In this document: piece by piece, positions 17,166-23,717 of the stretch
Layout: each line of letters opens with the position of its first letter
How positions within the stretch are numbered: position 1 is the first letter of the stretch
From: a virus
Reading direction: 5' to 3' (one strand)
Length of the DNA: 36,056 nucleotides
IMG/VR virus record: IMGVR_UViG_3300029319_000183
Coordinates: 1-36,056 of that record
Notes under the pieces: generated by a model
The model's input: the letters and a program-made list of their open reading frames with translations, nothing else
Database searches by the model: none
What the model was told of the DNA's origin: nothing
Translations under genes and position numbers: made by a program

Positions 17166-17560
17166 GATTTATCCTGTTGTATTCTTTCTCTTAAAGAAGT
17201 TGTTGAAAATGAATGCTTTCTATTTGTGTAAAAAGTTTTACCAATACCTTTACCTGTAAAGTTTTTACCCTTGTAATCGTCACCAACAAATCTTACATCT
17301 ATAGGTGTAGATTCTAGAAGGTCTAATAAACTTGCTTCTGTATCATAGACAAGAATTTCATCAACATATTTAATTGCACTTAGCTGAACAAATCTTTCAT
17401 ATATAGACTGTATTGGTATATTCTTATTTTTTCTATCAAGATTTGGGTTTGTTTGTAATCCTACAATTAGATAATCACAATTAGATTTTGATTCTTTTAG
17501 CATTACCACATGACCTGCATGCAATAAATCAAAAGCGCCACAAGTAAATCCAATCTTCAT
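17159..17560 (-). CDS. TagD-like cytidylyltransferase
   Basis: This 133-residue protein has the full glycerol-3-phosphate cytidylyltransferase-type nucleotidyltransferase layout: TCGAFDLLHAGHVVMLKESK with HAGH (14-17), LIVGLQTNP, ERFVQLSAIKYVDEI (55-69), FVGDDYKGK (91-99), and SFSTTSLRERI (117-127) in place of the usual RTEGISTT. Enzymes of this family join CTP to a polyol or sugar phosphate to give a CDP-activated donor. It lies between the regulator (4-base ATGA overlap) and the ParB protein (7-base overlap). It could activate the donor used by the glycosyltransferase. The substrate cannot be read from the sequence. Confidence 0.88.
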   Translation of the reverse strand: MKIGFTCGAFDLLHAGHVVMLKESKSNCDYLIVGLQTNPNLDRKNKNIPIQSIYERFVQLSAIKYVDEILVYDTEASLLDLLESTPIDVRFVGDDYKGKNFTGKGIGKTFYTNRKHSFSTTSLRERIQQDKSC

Positions 17561-17769
17561 TCTGATAATTCATAAAAATCATTAGGTTGTACAGAACCTT
17601 CTGTTACTTTATAAATTATTTGCATTTCTTCTTTTCTTGGTATTCTTGTACCTGTTACCCATTTAGCTAAAGTTCCTTGTGGTATTCGTACATTTGTTGC
17701 CATTTCAACTAAATCTATAAATGACATTTGCGTATGTTTTTGATTTTTTAAATAATCTCTTAAATGCAT
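17557..17769 (-). CDS. Cro/XRE-like regulator
   Basis: This 70-residue protein is essentially one helix-turn-helix. The FIDLVEMATNVRIPQGTLAKW segment gives the two helices, and TGTRIPRKEEMQIIYKVTEG plus PNDFYELSE matches the C-terminal arm of small Cro-like repressors. It heads the leftward modification cassette and lies between that cassette and early promoter 2, so self-control and control of the early promoters is plausible. The SD is a weak GGA. The DNA target is not shown; the repeated CCAAAAAAGG box is the obvious candidate. Confidence 0.82.
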   Translation of the reverse strand: MHLRDYLKNQKHTQMSFIDLVEMATNVRIPQGTLAKWVTGTRIPRKEEMQIIYKVTEGSVQPNDFYELSE

Positions 17770-17786
17770 AATTAGTCCAAATATGA

Positions 17787-17815
17787 ATTATAAGTGATAT
17801 ATCTTAATAATTAAA
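17787..17815 (-). promoter_or_regulatory. Promoter of the regulator/modification cassette
   Basis: On the minus strand TTTAAT (17815-17810) is followed after 17 bases by a perfect TATAAT (17792-17787), about 18 bases before the regulator ATG. It would give a very short leader. It is divergent from early promoter 2, about 20 bases away. Confidence 0.5.
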
Positions 17816-17830
17816 GTAATTAGTAAATTA

Positions 17831-17877
17831 ATATTTATTCCAAAAAAGGTTTACATTAATTTAAAAACAAGTAGAAT
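17831..17877 (+). promoter_or_regulatory. Early promoter 2 with conserved CCAAAAAAGG element
   Basis: The shared 20-base element is at 17835-17854, and identity with copy 1 extends four bases further left. TTTACA (17850-17855), a 16-base spacer and TAGAAT (17872-17877) follow. Of the three copies it has the best -35 match. It drives the recombination block. Confidence 0.72.
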
Positions 17878-17901
17878 GTAATAATAAATTGATAAAATAA
17901 A

Positions 17902-18672
17902 ATGAATAATAATCCTTTTGAAGCTTACGATATAGAACACTTTTCGGCTTCGTCTATCAATACTTACATACAAGAACCTGCAATGTGGGTATTTAGATAT
18001 TTATATAAAAACAAAGGTACAGGTAATCCTGCAATGTGGCGTGGTACTACTGTAGATGAAATTACAGGAGATGCTTTAAATAATACTAAATCTATAGATA
18101 TATTAATACAAGAAGGACTAAGCCGATATGATGGTTTATATAATTATTACCTAGATAAAATAGATATAGATACAAAAAAATATGAGAAAGAAAGAAGTCT
18201 GTTACCTTTATATGTAGAAACAGCAGTTAATTTTTATAGAGAATTAGGTAAACCTATATCTTATCAAAAGAAAGTCAGTTTACAATTTGAAGAACTACCT
18301 ATTCCAATCATAGGATATATAGACCTTCAATATGAGGGTACAGTTAGAGATATTAAGACTGTACAAAGATTACCCTCTGTTATACCACCTTCTGTTTGTA
18401 GGCAGTTATCTGTTTACGCAAAAGCTATGGATTCTGATGCCTTAGTTGATTATGTATATGTAACTTCTAAAAAAGCAGAAGTTGTAACTATGCCTGTTGA
18501 CAATGTTGATGAGCATATTGCAGTAGTCAAGAAAGTAGCCATAAATATTATGAATTTACTTTCTTATTCAAATGATATTAACCAAATAGCCAATCTATTC
18601 TATCCGAACTACGACCACTTTATGTGGAGTAATCCTTTAGAAGTAGAAGAAGCTAAAAATATATGGAGTTAA
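17902..18672 (+). CDS. PD-(D/E)XK (RecB/Cas4-like) nuclease
   Basis: This 256-residue protein has the RecB-like core: FSASSINTYIQEP (14-26), MWRGTTVDEI (45-54, early acidic/His-type motif position), IIGYIDL (D141), VRDIKT (D150, K152) and RQLSVYAKAM (Q168, Y172). This matches the exonuclease family that prepares single-stranded ends for phage recombinases. The next gene, two bases on, is an ERF annealing protein, completing an exonuclease/annealase pair. Unusually there is no SD before the ATG; the leader is an all A/T run. DNA end resection during replication or genome concatemer formation is the likely role. Confidence 0.85.
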   Translation: MNNNPFEAYDIEHFSASSINTYIQEPAMWVFRYLYKNKGTGNPAMWRGTTVDEITGDALNNTKSIDILIQEGLSRYDGLYNYYLDKIDIDTKKYEKERSLLPLYVETAVNFYRELGKPISYQKKVSLQFEELPIPIIGYIDLQYEGTVRDIKTVQRLPSVIPPSVCRQLSVYAKAMDSDALVDYVYVTSKKAEVVTMPVDNVDEHIAVVKKVAINIMNLLSYSNDINQIANLFYPNYDHFMWSNPLEVEEAKNIWS

Positions 18673-18673
18673 A

Positions 18674-19102
18674 ATGAAACCTAATAATGAACTTATAAAT
18701 GCTTTAATTAAAGCGCAAACAAATATGGAAAATGCTAGTAAAGATGGAACAAACCCACACTTTGGCAATAGTTATGCTTCTTTAGAATCATGTTTAGAAG
18801 CAGTAAAACAACCTTTATTAGATGAGGGTGTTATGTTTTTACAACGCTTTGAAGAAAACGACAAAGGTGTTTGTGTTGAAACTATATTCTATGGACATGG
18901 TAGCGAATTATCAGCTGGTAAATTCTTTGTTCCTGCAGATAAGAATAATGCACAAGGATTCGGTAGTGCTATGACATACGCAAGAAGATACAGTTTATGT
19001 GCTGCTTGTGGAATAGGTGCAGGTATTAAAGTAGAAGAAACTGCAACTGTAGAAAAAACAGGCGCAGATGATGATGGTAACTCTGCTTCGGATAATTTTT
19101 AA
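18674..19102 (+). CDS. erf: ERF-family single-strand annealing protein
   Basis: This 142-residue protein matches the ERF recombinase family: NALIKAQTNM, NPHFGNSYASLESCLEAVK (27-45), LLDEGV, and the signature GFGSAMTYARRYSLCAACGI (95-114). ERF proteins form rings and anneal complementary single strands in recombination-dependent replication. The protein ends in an acidic Asp-rich tail. It lies two bases after the RecB-like nuclease. It is shorter than P22 Erf (~200) but has the whole core. Confidence 0.93.
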   Translation: MKPNNELINALIKAQTNMENASKDGTNPHFGNSYASLESCLEAVKQPLLDEGVMFLQRFEENDKGVCVETIFYGHGSELSAGKFFVPADKNNAQGFGSAMTYARRYSLCAACGIGAGIKVEETATVEKTGADDDGNSASDNF

Positions 19103-19104
19103 TT

Positions 19105-19467
19105 ATGCAAATACCAGAATCTTTACAGTCTAAATCTTTAGCTAAGTTTACATTGAATGACCTTGTTTTTTTAATTTTATTAAAAGCACAAGAAAAAAAT
19201 CATTGGCTTACTTTTCAACATATACAAAGCAAAATACAACAAGTATATAGTGCAAATGGGTTTAGTGATGGATATATAAGAAAGAATAAATTTTATGATT
19301 CTACCTCTATAAGTGCTGCTATCAGAGCATTAAGAAATATTAATAATCGTTGTAAATACAATTTACCAGAAGATATGAGTATAGAGATAGTTGATAAAAG
19401 AAAAAAACTTAATAGCAAAGCTATTGAATATAAATTAATTAATATAGGAGAATACTATGGCAAATAG
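19105..19467 (+). CDS. Unknown protein, possible winged helix
   Basis: This 120-residue protein follows erf by two bases and overlaps the next gene by 11. It is mostly helical (LAKFTLNDLVFLILLKAQEK, HWLTFQHIQSKIQQVY, TSISAAIRALRNINNRC) and ends with a hairpin-like segment (MSIEIVDKR, then AIEYKLINI). The pattern suggests a winged-helix DNA-binding fold. No family was recognised. Its position in the recombination block suggests a replication or recombination accessory. Confidence 0.72.
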   Translation: MQIPESLQSKSLAKFTLNDLVFLILLKAQEKNHWLTFQHIQSKIQQVYSANGFSDGYIRKNKFYDSTSISAAIRALRNINNRCKYNLPEDMSIEIVDKRKKLNSKAIEYKLINIGEYYGK

Positions 19468-19687
19468 TAGAAATATAAAAGTAAGTATTGAAGATGAAGC
19501 TAAAGTACTTGATTTAACAAATCAATTAAGATTTATCTTAAACAATATTGCTGAATGTAACGATATGTGGGTAAGCGATTTAAACACATTAAGAAATCTT
19601 GAATGTAAATTAGAAGATGTATTTGAGTTTCAGTACGACAGTAAAACTTACAGATATAAGCTTAAAAATAGAACTAGGAGAAAATAA
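19457..19687 (+). CDS. Small basic-ended protein, unknown
   Basis: This 76-residue protein starts within the end of the previous gene, after an AGGAG, and its stop overlaps the next start (TAATG). It has two helices (EDEAKVLDLTNQLRFILNNI and VSDLNTLRNLECKLEDVF) and a basic C-terminus KLKNRTRRK. No family was recognised. Confidence 0.7.
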   Translation: MANSRNIKVSIEDEAKVLDLTNQLRFILNNIAECNDMWVSDLNTLRNLECKLEDVFEFQYDSKTYRYKLKNRTRRK

Positions 19688-20073
19688 TGAGTGATAACTA
19701 CGAGCAAAAAGACAACTCTGGTGCTTTATTTAAAGATGATAAAGTAGAAGTTGTTAGAAAAGGTAAAATTATGATTAACAATAAAATGCGTTATGCAAGT
19801 ATTATTAAGTACGAACCACCTAACGAAAAACCTAAATACGAACTTTCTATATCTGTTGGCCCACTTTACATTAACAAAGAAGAAGATAAAAAATCTGATA
19901 AAAGTCCAGATATTAGTGGTCCTATTAGTATTGATGGAAAACAATATAAATTCGGTGGATATAAACAGACAAGTAAAAAAGGTATTGAGTACACATCTGT
20001 TCTGTTATACGAGAAAGAAGATAATGATTATCCTTTTCCTAGTGAAGAAGAAGATAACGATTTGCCATTTTAG
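19687..20073 (+). CDS. Small protein with SSB-like acidic DLPF tail
   Basis: This 128-residue protein starts MSDNYEQKDNSGALFKDDK, a form common in small phage proteins near replication genes. Beta-like segments follow (RYASIIKYEPP, YELSISVGPLYI, QYKFGGYKQT). The C-terminus is EEEDNDLPF, which mimics the acidic (D/E)D(I/L)PF tail by which SSB proteins recruit DNA enzymes. An OB-type single-strand-binding role is plausible given its place after erf, but the core is too diverged to assign by eye. Confidence 0.8.
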   Translation: MSDNYEQKDNSGALFKDDKVEVVRKGKIMINNKMRYASIIKYEPPNEKPKYELSISVGPLYINKEEDKKSDKSPDISGPISIDGKQYKFGGYKQTSKKGIEYTSVLLYEKEDNDYPFPSEEEDNDLPF

Positions 20074-20082
20074 GAGAATATT

Positions 20083-20331
20083 TTGAAAGTTATAGAAGCA
20101 TTAAAAATACAAAGTATTTTAGATAAAAGAGAAATACCATGTGATATGCATGATGAACTTACATATTATTCTGAATCGCAAGATAAATATATTAAAGTGC
20201 ATGACATGGATATTACACATTTAGTAAGAGCATTTTTAAGTATGCAAGAAAAGTACAATATAGCCTTACATAATTTTTTAAATCAACACATGACACAAAA
20301 AATTCGTGACGAAAAAAAGAAAAAATATTGA
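20083..20331 (+). CDS. Small protein with TTG start, unknown
   Basis: This 82-residue frame begins at a TTG with GGAG (20073-20076) six bases before it. The SD overlaps the stop of the upstream gene, which supports this non-ATG start. It is mostly helical (VIEALKIQSILDKREI, then HLVRAFLSMQEKYNIALHNF) and ends in a basic KKKKY tail. It overlaps the GIY-YIG gene by 26 bases. No family was recognised. Confidence 0.65.
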   Translation: MKVIEALKIQSILDKREIPCDMHDELTYYSESQDKYIKVHDMDITHLVRAFLSMQEKYNIALHNFLNQHMTQKIRDEKKKKY

Positions 20332-20929
20332 TGAAATCAAAAATGCATTAAGTACTGGTAAGAGAGACTTTTTTACAAGTAATACTACAATGGGTACTAT
20401 GTCTAATGATTTTAGTTTACATACTTCAACAGGCACAATGAATCTTGTTAATGCATGGAACAATCATATTTCAAGTAGTGGTAATATAACAATTACAAAA
20501 CAAAACTACACCCCAAAAGAAATTATTACTCTTTATTCAACATCTTCTTCACATAGAAGAAAGTTTAAAACGCACGAAATATTTAAATCTGGTGTTTATA
20601 TTCTATATAGAAAAAATGTTGTAGTTTATGTAGGAGAAAGTATTAACCCATATCAAAGAATTTGTACACATCAAAAGTCAGATAAAGATTTTGATTGTTT
20701 TAGAATTTTATATTGTAAAGCTAACAGAAGAAAATACTGGGAGAAAAAACTTATAAACGCGTATCTGCCCCAATACAATAAAACTAATAAAAAAATACCC
20801 AAAAGAAATGTATATCATCAAGACTTAAGATTTCGTTCAATAAGTACAACACCTATTACTTTTTTATCTGACGACACAATTAAATTTGTAGATGATGCTA
20901 TTTTTAGAATAGTTGCTAATATAATATAA
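20306..20929 (+). CDS. GIY-YIG nuclease-domain protein
   Basis: Residues ~94-155 of 207 form a GIY-YIG domain: GVYILYRKNVVVYVGES (96-112) with the GVY and YVG pair, then the YQRICTHQ helix with its Arg, YCKANRRKYWEKKLI with the metal-binding Glu (136), and LPQYN. The ~90-residue N-terminus is Ser/Thr-rich and looks unstructured. It could be a recombination or DNA-processing nuclease of the phage or a homing-type enzyme. The listed start is the GTG at 20306; the first in-frame ATG is about 28 codons on, still before the domain. The stop is immediately followed by the HNH gene. Confidence 0.78.
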   Translation: MTKKRKNIDEIKNALSTGKRDFFTSNTTMGTMSNDFSLHTSTGTMNLVNAWNNHISSSGNITITKQNYTPKEIITLYSTSSSHRRKFKTHEIFKSGVYILYRKNVVVYVGESINPYQRICTHQKSDKDFDCFRILYCKANRRKYWEKKLINAYLPQYNKTNKKIPKRNVYHQDLRFRSISTTPITFLSDDTIKFVDDAIFRIVANII

Positions 20930-21268
20930 ATGTCAAAAAGAATAGTTGATAAAAAACATTTAGAGTATGTTTCTTCTTTGCCTTGTTTTATTTCAAGAGC
21001 AGATTTTTATAGTTGTAATGGTCCAATACAAGTACATCATCTATTAAAACCTAGTGATGGTAAGCGAGGTTGGTCTTTAAAAGCAGGAGATAATCAAGTA
21101 ATTCCTTTATGTATGTATCATCATGCACAATTACATACTAAGTTTGGAAACGAGTTTAAGTTTCTTAAATTTTATGGTTTTAAAAAAACAGCAGCACAAG
21201 AATATGCACAGCAACTTTGGGAAAAAAAAGACTATTGGCTTGATAAAGATGACGATTTACCCTTCTAA
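20930..21268 (+). CDS. HNH nuclease (Ref/DUF968-like) with SSB-like tail
   Basis: This 112-residue protein has a compact HNH core: PCFISR, GPIQVHHLLKPSDGKRGWSL (HH at 36-37), GDNQVIPLCMYHHAQLH (H64, H65, H69) and FLKFYGF. This arrangement resembles phage HNH proteins of the Ref/DUF968 type, which act on recombination intermediates. The C-terminus KDDDLPF copies the SSB tail, as in the protein at 19687. It closes early block 2. Junction or D-loop processing together with ERF is inferred. Confidence 0.87.
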   Translation: MSKRIVDKKHLEYVSSLPCFISRADFYSCNGPIQVHHLLKPSDGKRGWSLKAGDNQVIPLCMYHHAQLHTKFGNEFKFLKFYGFKKTAAQEYAQQLWEKKDYWLDKDDDLPF

Positions 21269-21280
21269 AAATATTAATAA

Positions 21281-21324
21281 TTTATTCCAAAAAAGGTTTA
21301 CTTTTTACAAATTCACTATAGAAT
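21281..21324 (+). promoter_or_regulatory. Early promoter 3 with conserved CCAAAAAAGG element
   Basis: The shared element is at 21282-21301 and again runs into TTTACT (21297-21302), a 16-base spacer and TAGAAT (21319-21324). It lies 12 bases after the HNH stop and 34 bases before the next ATG. Confidence 0.72.
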
Positions 21325-21357
21325 AATAGTTATAAAGTTAAATTGAAGGAGAATAAA

Positions 21358-21561
21358 ATGAAAAACTGGCATAAAACAAGAATAGAAAATATAAAAGATA
21401 GAATTGAATGGCTACAAAATAATTCTATAAATTGGAAACAATCTTTACAACACCCTGTTGAAGCAACTAGATTCCAAGCACAACTTTGTATTGATAGAAA
21501 TACTAACGAAATAAAAAGCTTAAAAGAAAAGATGTCTAGTCTTAAATCTAGGATTGCATAA
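21358..21561 (+). CDS. Small coiled-coil protein, unknown
   Basis: This 67-residue protein is first in early block 3. The ATG at 21358 has GGAG at 21348-21351; a TTG at 21343 is upstream of it and unused. It is all helical and charged (TRIENIKDRIEWLQNN, TNEIKSLKEKMSSLKSRI). The leader AAATTGAAGGAG resembles that of the first gene in block 1. No family was recognised. Confidence 0.7.
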   Translation: MKNWHKTRIENIKDRIEWLQNNSINWKQSLQHPVEATRFQAQLCIDRNTNEIKSLKEKMSSLKSRIA

Positions 21562-21710
21562 TGAGATACGAACTATATGTACTAACTAAAACTAATTTCT
21601 GGTGGTTAGCTGTAAAAACATCAGATGAAAAATACTTTGATTACAAGAAAAAAAAGTTTATCAAAGAAGGTTTTCAAGTAAAAGAAATAATACAAATAAT
21701 AGGAGCATAA
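21561..21710 (+). CDS. 49-residue protein, unknown
   Basis: This short frame begins at a TAATG overlap with the gene before it and ends two bases before the next ATG. It has an aromatic N-terminal half (YELYVLTKTNFWWLAVKT) and a Lys-rich C-terminal half (KKKKFIKEGFQVKEIIQII). The perfect packing between neighbours is the main support. Confidence 0.65.
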   Translation: MRYELYVLTKTNFWWLAVKTSDEKYFDYKKKKFIKEGFQVKEIIQIIGA

Positions 21711-21711
21711 A

Positions 21712-21951
21712 ATGAAATTTTACTACTTAGAAGATATAAACAAAGAACATATACAATTCTTTAAAACTAAAAAATCTGCATTAGATTGGATAAAGACACA
21801 AAATGCAATTGATGATTGGGAAAGCAGAATGTATACAAAAGAAGATATACAAGTTTTGTTTGTACCACATTTTACTAAATCTTCTTTATTAACAGCTTTT
21901 AATGACATATCCCTAATAGTTGGCAATAGCATTAATACACATGAACATTAA
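21712..21951 (+). CDS. Small early protein, unknown
   Basis: This 79-residue protein has the SD GGAG inside the end of the previous gene. It opens FYYLEDINKEHIQFFKTKKS, like small phage proteins that pair a beta hairpin with a helix, then ALDWIKTQNAI and the C-terminal segment LLTAFNDISLIVGNSI. No membrane segment or known family. Confidence 0.65.
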   Translation: MKFYYLEDINKEHIQFFKTKKSALDWIKTQNAIDDWESRMYTKEDIQVLFVPHFTKSSLLTAFNDISLIVGNSINTHEH

Positions 21952-22030
21952 TCGTAGAAAAATACCAAAACATTTGCAATATTTATCAAATAAAAAACTA
22001 TATATTTTAATAAAATTATTTAGAGGGTAA
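21941..22030 (+). CDS. Possible 29-residue basic peptide
   Basis: An ATG overlapping the end of the previous gene opens a frame encoding a Lys/Arg/Leu-rich peptide (INRRKIPKHLQYLSNKK...). It stops three bases before the next ATG. No SD is visible and the region may simply be a leader, so this is weak. Confidence 0.25.
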   Translation: MNINRRKIPKHLQYLSNKKLYILIKLFRG

Positions 22031-22033
22031 TAA

Positions 22034-22225
22034 ATGAGTAGATTATTTAGAGACTGGGACGACAAGTGCAATAACGAACCTGAATCTTTAACAGCTGAAG
22101 AAAAGCTAGAGAGAGCAGAATTTGAGTTACAACTTGCACAAGATAATCATTTTGAAGCTGTACAAGAACTTTTAAATGATAGTCCAACTGGTATAATACT
22201 TAAAGAGTTAAAAAAAAGGGGATAG
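22034..22225 (+). CDS. Small acidic helical protein, unknown
   Basis: This 63-residue protein has GAGGG about six bases before the ATG. It begins MSRLFRDWDDKC, then a long charged helix (LTAEEKLERAEFELQLAQDN) and the ILKELKKRG end. No family was recognised. Confidence 0.65.
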   Translation: MSRLFRDWDDKCNNEPESLTAEEKLERAEFELQLAQDNHFEAVQELLNDSPTGIILKELKKRG

Positions 22226-22227
22226 AT

Positions 22228-22416
22228 ATGTACTTAGAAGATTTTGTATATAACGATAAAGATACTTATAAAAATAACTTTAATCGTTGGTACTGTGCTA
22301 ATACTATGGAAAGAGAATGTTACAAAGAACCAAAACTATCTGAAGAACAAGCACAGGATATTTTTCAAAAGATGTTTGGATACAAAAAATTTGAGAATAC
22401 AGTTTTTGTAAATTAA
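22228..22416 (+). CDS. Small early protein, unknown
   Basis: This 62-residue protein follows the previous gene by two bases, with AAAGGGG as SD. It is aromatic and acidic (MYLEDFVYNDKDTYKNNF, NRWYCANTMEREC) with a helical end (SEEQAQDIFQKMFGYKKF). No family was recognised. Confidence 0.65.
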   Translation: MYLEDFVYNDKDTYKNNFNRWYCANTMERECYKEPKLSEEQAQDIFQKMFGYKKFENTVFVN

Positions 22417-22417
22417 T

Positions 22418-22648
22418 ATGTCATTTAACGAAAAAGCTTACTGGGAAAACAGAACTAAAATATATTTAGAAGAGACTAAAAACTTACATAAGTGGTCTGA
22501 AGATAAAACATTTATTATAAAAGAAAGAATTACAGAAGTAGAAGAAGAATTAGAACAAGCTAGAGATAAAGCTAAAAATCTACAAGATGAATTATTTCTT
22601 TTAAAAGTTGAATATAATAAGTTAAGAGAAAGACTTAAAACTAATTAA
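22418..22648 (+). CDS. Small coiled-coil protein, unknown
   Basis: This 76-residue protein is last in early block 3. Residues ~30-75 are a continuous heptad-like coiled coil (ITEVEEELEQARDKAKNLQD, then ELFLLKVEYNKLRERL). Its TAA overlaps the stop of the convergent minus-strand gene within TTAA, so no terminator fits between the two opposed units. Confidence 0.7.
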   Translation: MSFNEKAYWENRTKIYLEETKNLHKWSEDKTFIIKERITEVEEELEQARDKAKNLQDELFLLKVEYNKLRERLKTN

Positions 22649-22869
22649 TCTTTACTTTTTTCTGATTGATATTTAATGTTAAGTCCACATAGAGTGGTTA
22701 AACGATTTTTTTCATCTAGTCCTTTTTCTGTAAGCTTATATTCTTGGCCTTGTAATTCTACATACCCTTGTTGAATTAGTTCTGTTAAGTTACTACTTGG
22801 TATAGAATCTCCAAACATAATAGATAGTATGCCACCTAATCTTTTTGTTTGTGTTTTACTCAAAGCCAT
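22645..22869 (-). CDS. Small winged-helix-like protein, unknown
   Basis: This 74-residue protein is last in the leftward late operon. It starts MALSKTQTKRLGGILSIMFG, then SNLTELIQQGYVELQGQEYK and LTEKGLDEKNRLTTLCG; the strand-LTEKG-helix pattern is typical of small winged-helix proteins. A late regulatory role is possible. It lies five bases after the lysozyme stop. Confidence 0.68.
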   Translation of the reverse strand: MALSKTQTKRLGGILSIMFGDSIPSSNLTELIQQGYVELQGQEYKLTEKGLDEKNRLTTLCGLNIKYQSEKSKD

Positions 22870-22874
22870 AAATT

Positions 22875-23318
22875 CTAAACATGACTCCAGTCCTGTCCTT
22901 GAAATAACAAAGCTTCTGCTTCCCTTCTTCTTACAAGACCTTCATTAAGTTTACCACCTGCTTTATTCCACCTTTTAATTTGTTCAGGTACATTTTTAAA
23001 GTCTTTAGCATTTAAAACTTTCAACAAAGTTGATGAACGTAAATTAGAACCACCTAAATTAAATGTCCAACTTACAAGTGCATCAAACATACACTGGTCA
23101 ATATCTACTGTTACAGCATTATTTACTTCTTCCTCGTAAACTGCTAAATCTTCTATTAATAGTGCTTCTGCTCTATCATGTGTTATGACCATTCCTTCTG
23201 ATACGCCCTTTGTTGAACCCCAACCAATTGTCCATACTCCAGCAGCACATTTGTAGCTTTCGTAACGACAACCTTCAAACTTTTTAATTAAACTTATTCC
23301 TTCTTGTGATATTTCCAT
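22875..23318 (-). CDS. GH24 lysozyme (endolysin)
   Basis: This 147-residue muramidase is of the T4/P22 type. EGISLIKKFEGCRYESY carries the catalytic Glu15, AAGVWTIGWGST (25-36) carries the conserved TxGWG site, and ALVSWTFNLG plus GLVRRREAEALLF are also typical. It cleaves peptidoglycan at lysis. There is no signal peptide or SAR segment, so it needs a holin. The ATG at 23318 lies one base after the nuclease stop with GGGGTG as SD. A longer frame upstream merely reads through the nuclease gene. Confidence 0.94.
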   Translation of the reverse strand: MEISQEGISLIKKFEGCRYESYKCAAGVWTIGWGSTKGVSEGMVITHDRAEALLIEDLAVYEEEVNNAVTVDIDQCMFDALVSWTFNLGGSNLRSSTLLKVLNAKDFKNVPEQIKRWNKAGGKLNEGLVRRREAEALLFQGQDWSHV

Positions 23319-23319
23319 A

Positions 23320-23715
23320 TTATTCACCCCATGTTCCATTATCTCTAACTTTAGCAGTTTTTTTACCACCCCAATACTCAACTGCGTGTCCCTCATCAAT
23401 AAGAATTTGACAAATACTTTGACCATCTTCACAATACGGAATACCCAAGATTCGTCCATATTTACCTTTTCCTAATGATTGTATTTTGAAATTATTGACA
23501 CACAATTCTTTTAATCTTTCTTTTGCTTTTAGACCTAAAGCTTTTTCTTTTAGATTTCTTGTACGAGATTCTGGTGTATCAATACCAGCTAATCGTACTC
23601 TTTGTTTATGAAGCTTTACACTAAAACCTAAATCCAGCACTACATCTATGGTATCTCCATCAATTACCCGGTCTAATATTGCATTATAGACAAATGGTGT
23701 AATGCTGTTTGACAT
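23320..23715 (-). CDS. Staphylococcal-nuclease-like thermonuclease
   Basis: This 131-residue protein has the SNase fold: VIDGDTIDVVLDLGF (17-31), RVRLAGIDTPESR (39-51, active-site Arg and Asp), KEKALGLKAKERL, GKYGRILGIPY and LIDEGHAVEYWGG. It hydrolyses DNA/RNA with calcium. No signal peptide is visible, although the usual secreted family has one. It lies between holin-like and lysozyme genes, so it is expressed late and could degrade residual host nucleic acid or act at lysis. Start context: two bases after the holin-like stop. Confidence 0.92.
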   Translation of the reverse strand: MSNSITPFVYNAILDRVIDGDTIDVVLDLGFSVKLHKQRVRLAGIDTPESRTRNLKEKALGLKAKERLKELCVNNFKIQSLGKGKYGRILGIPYCEDGQSICQILIDEGHAVEYWGGKKTAKVRDNGTWGE

Positions 23716-23717
23716 GC

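Noticed and set aside
22640-22652. Bidirectional terminator between the convergent early and late units
   Set aside because: The two stop codons overlap within TTAA and there is no stem or T-run, so no terminator can be supported here.
22875-23459. Longer lysozyme frame starting at 23459
   Set aside because: The extra 47 residues read through the end of the thermonuclease gene and have no lysozyme-like sequence. The ATG at 23318 has GGGGTG upstream and starts exactly at the GH24 domain.
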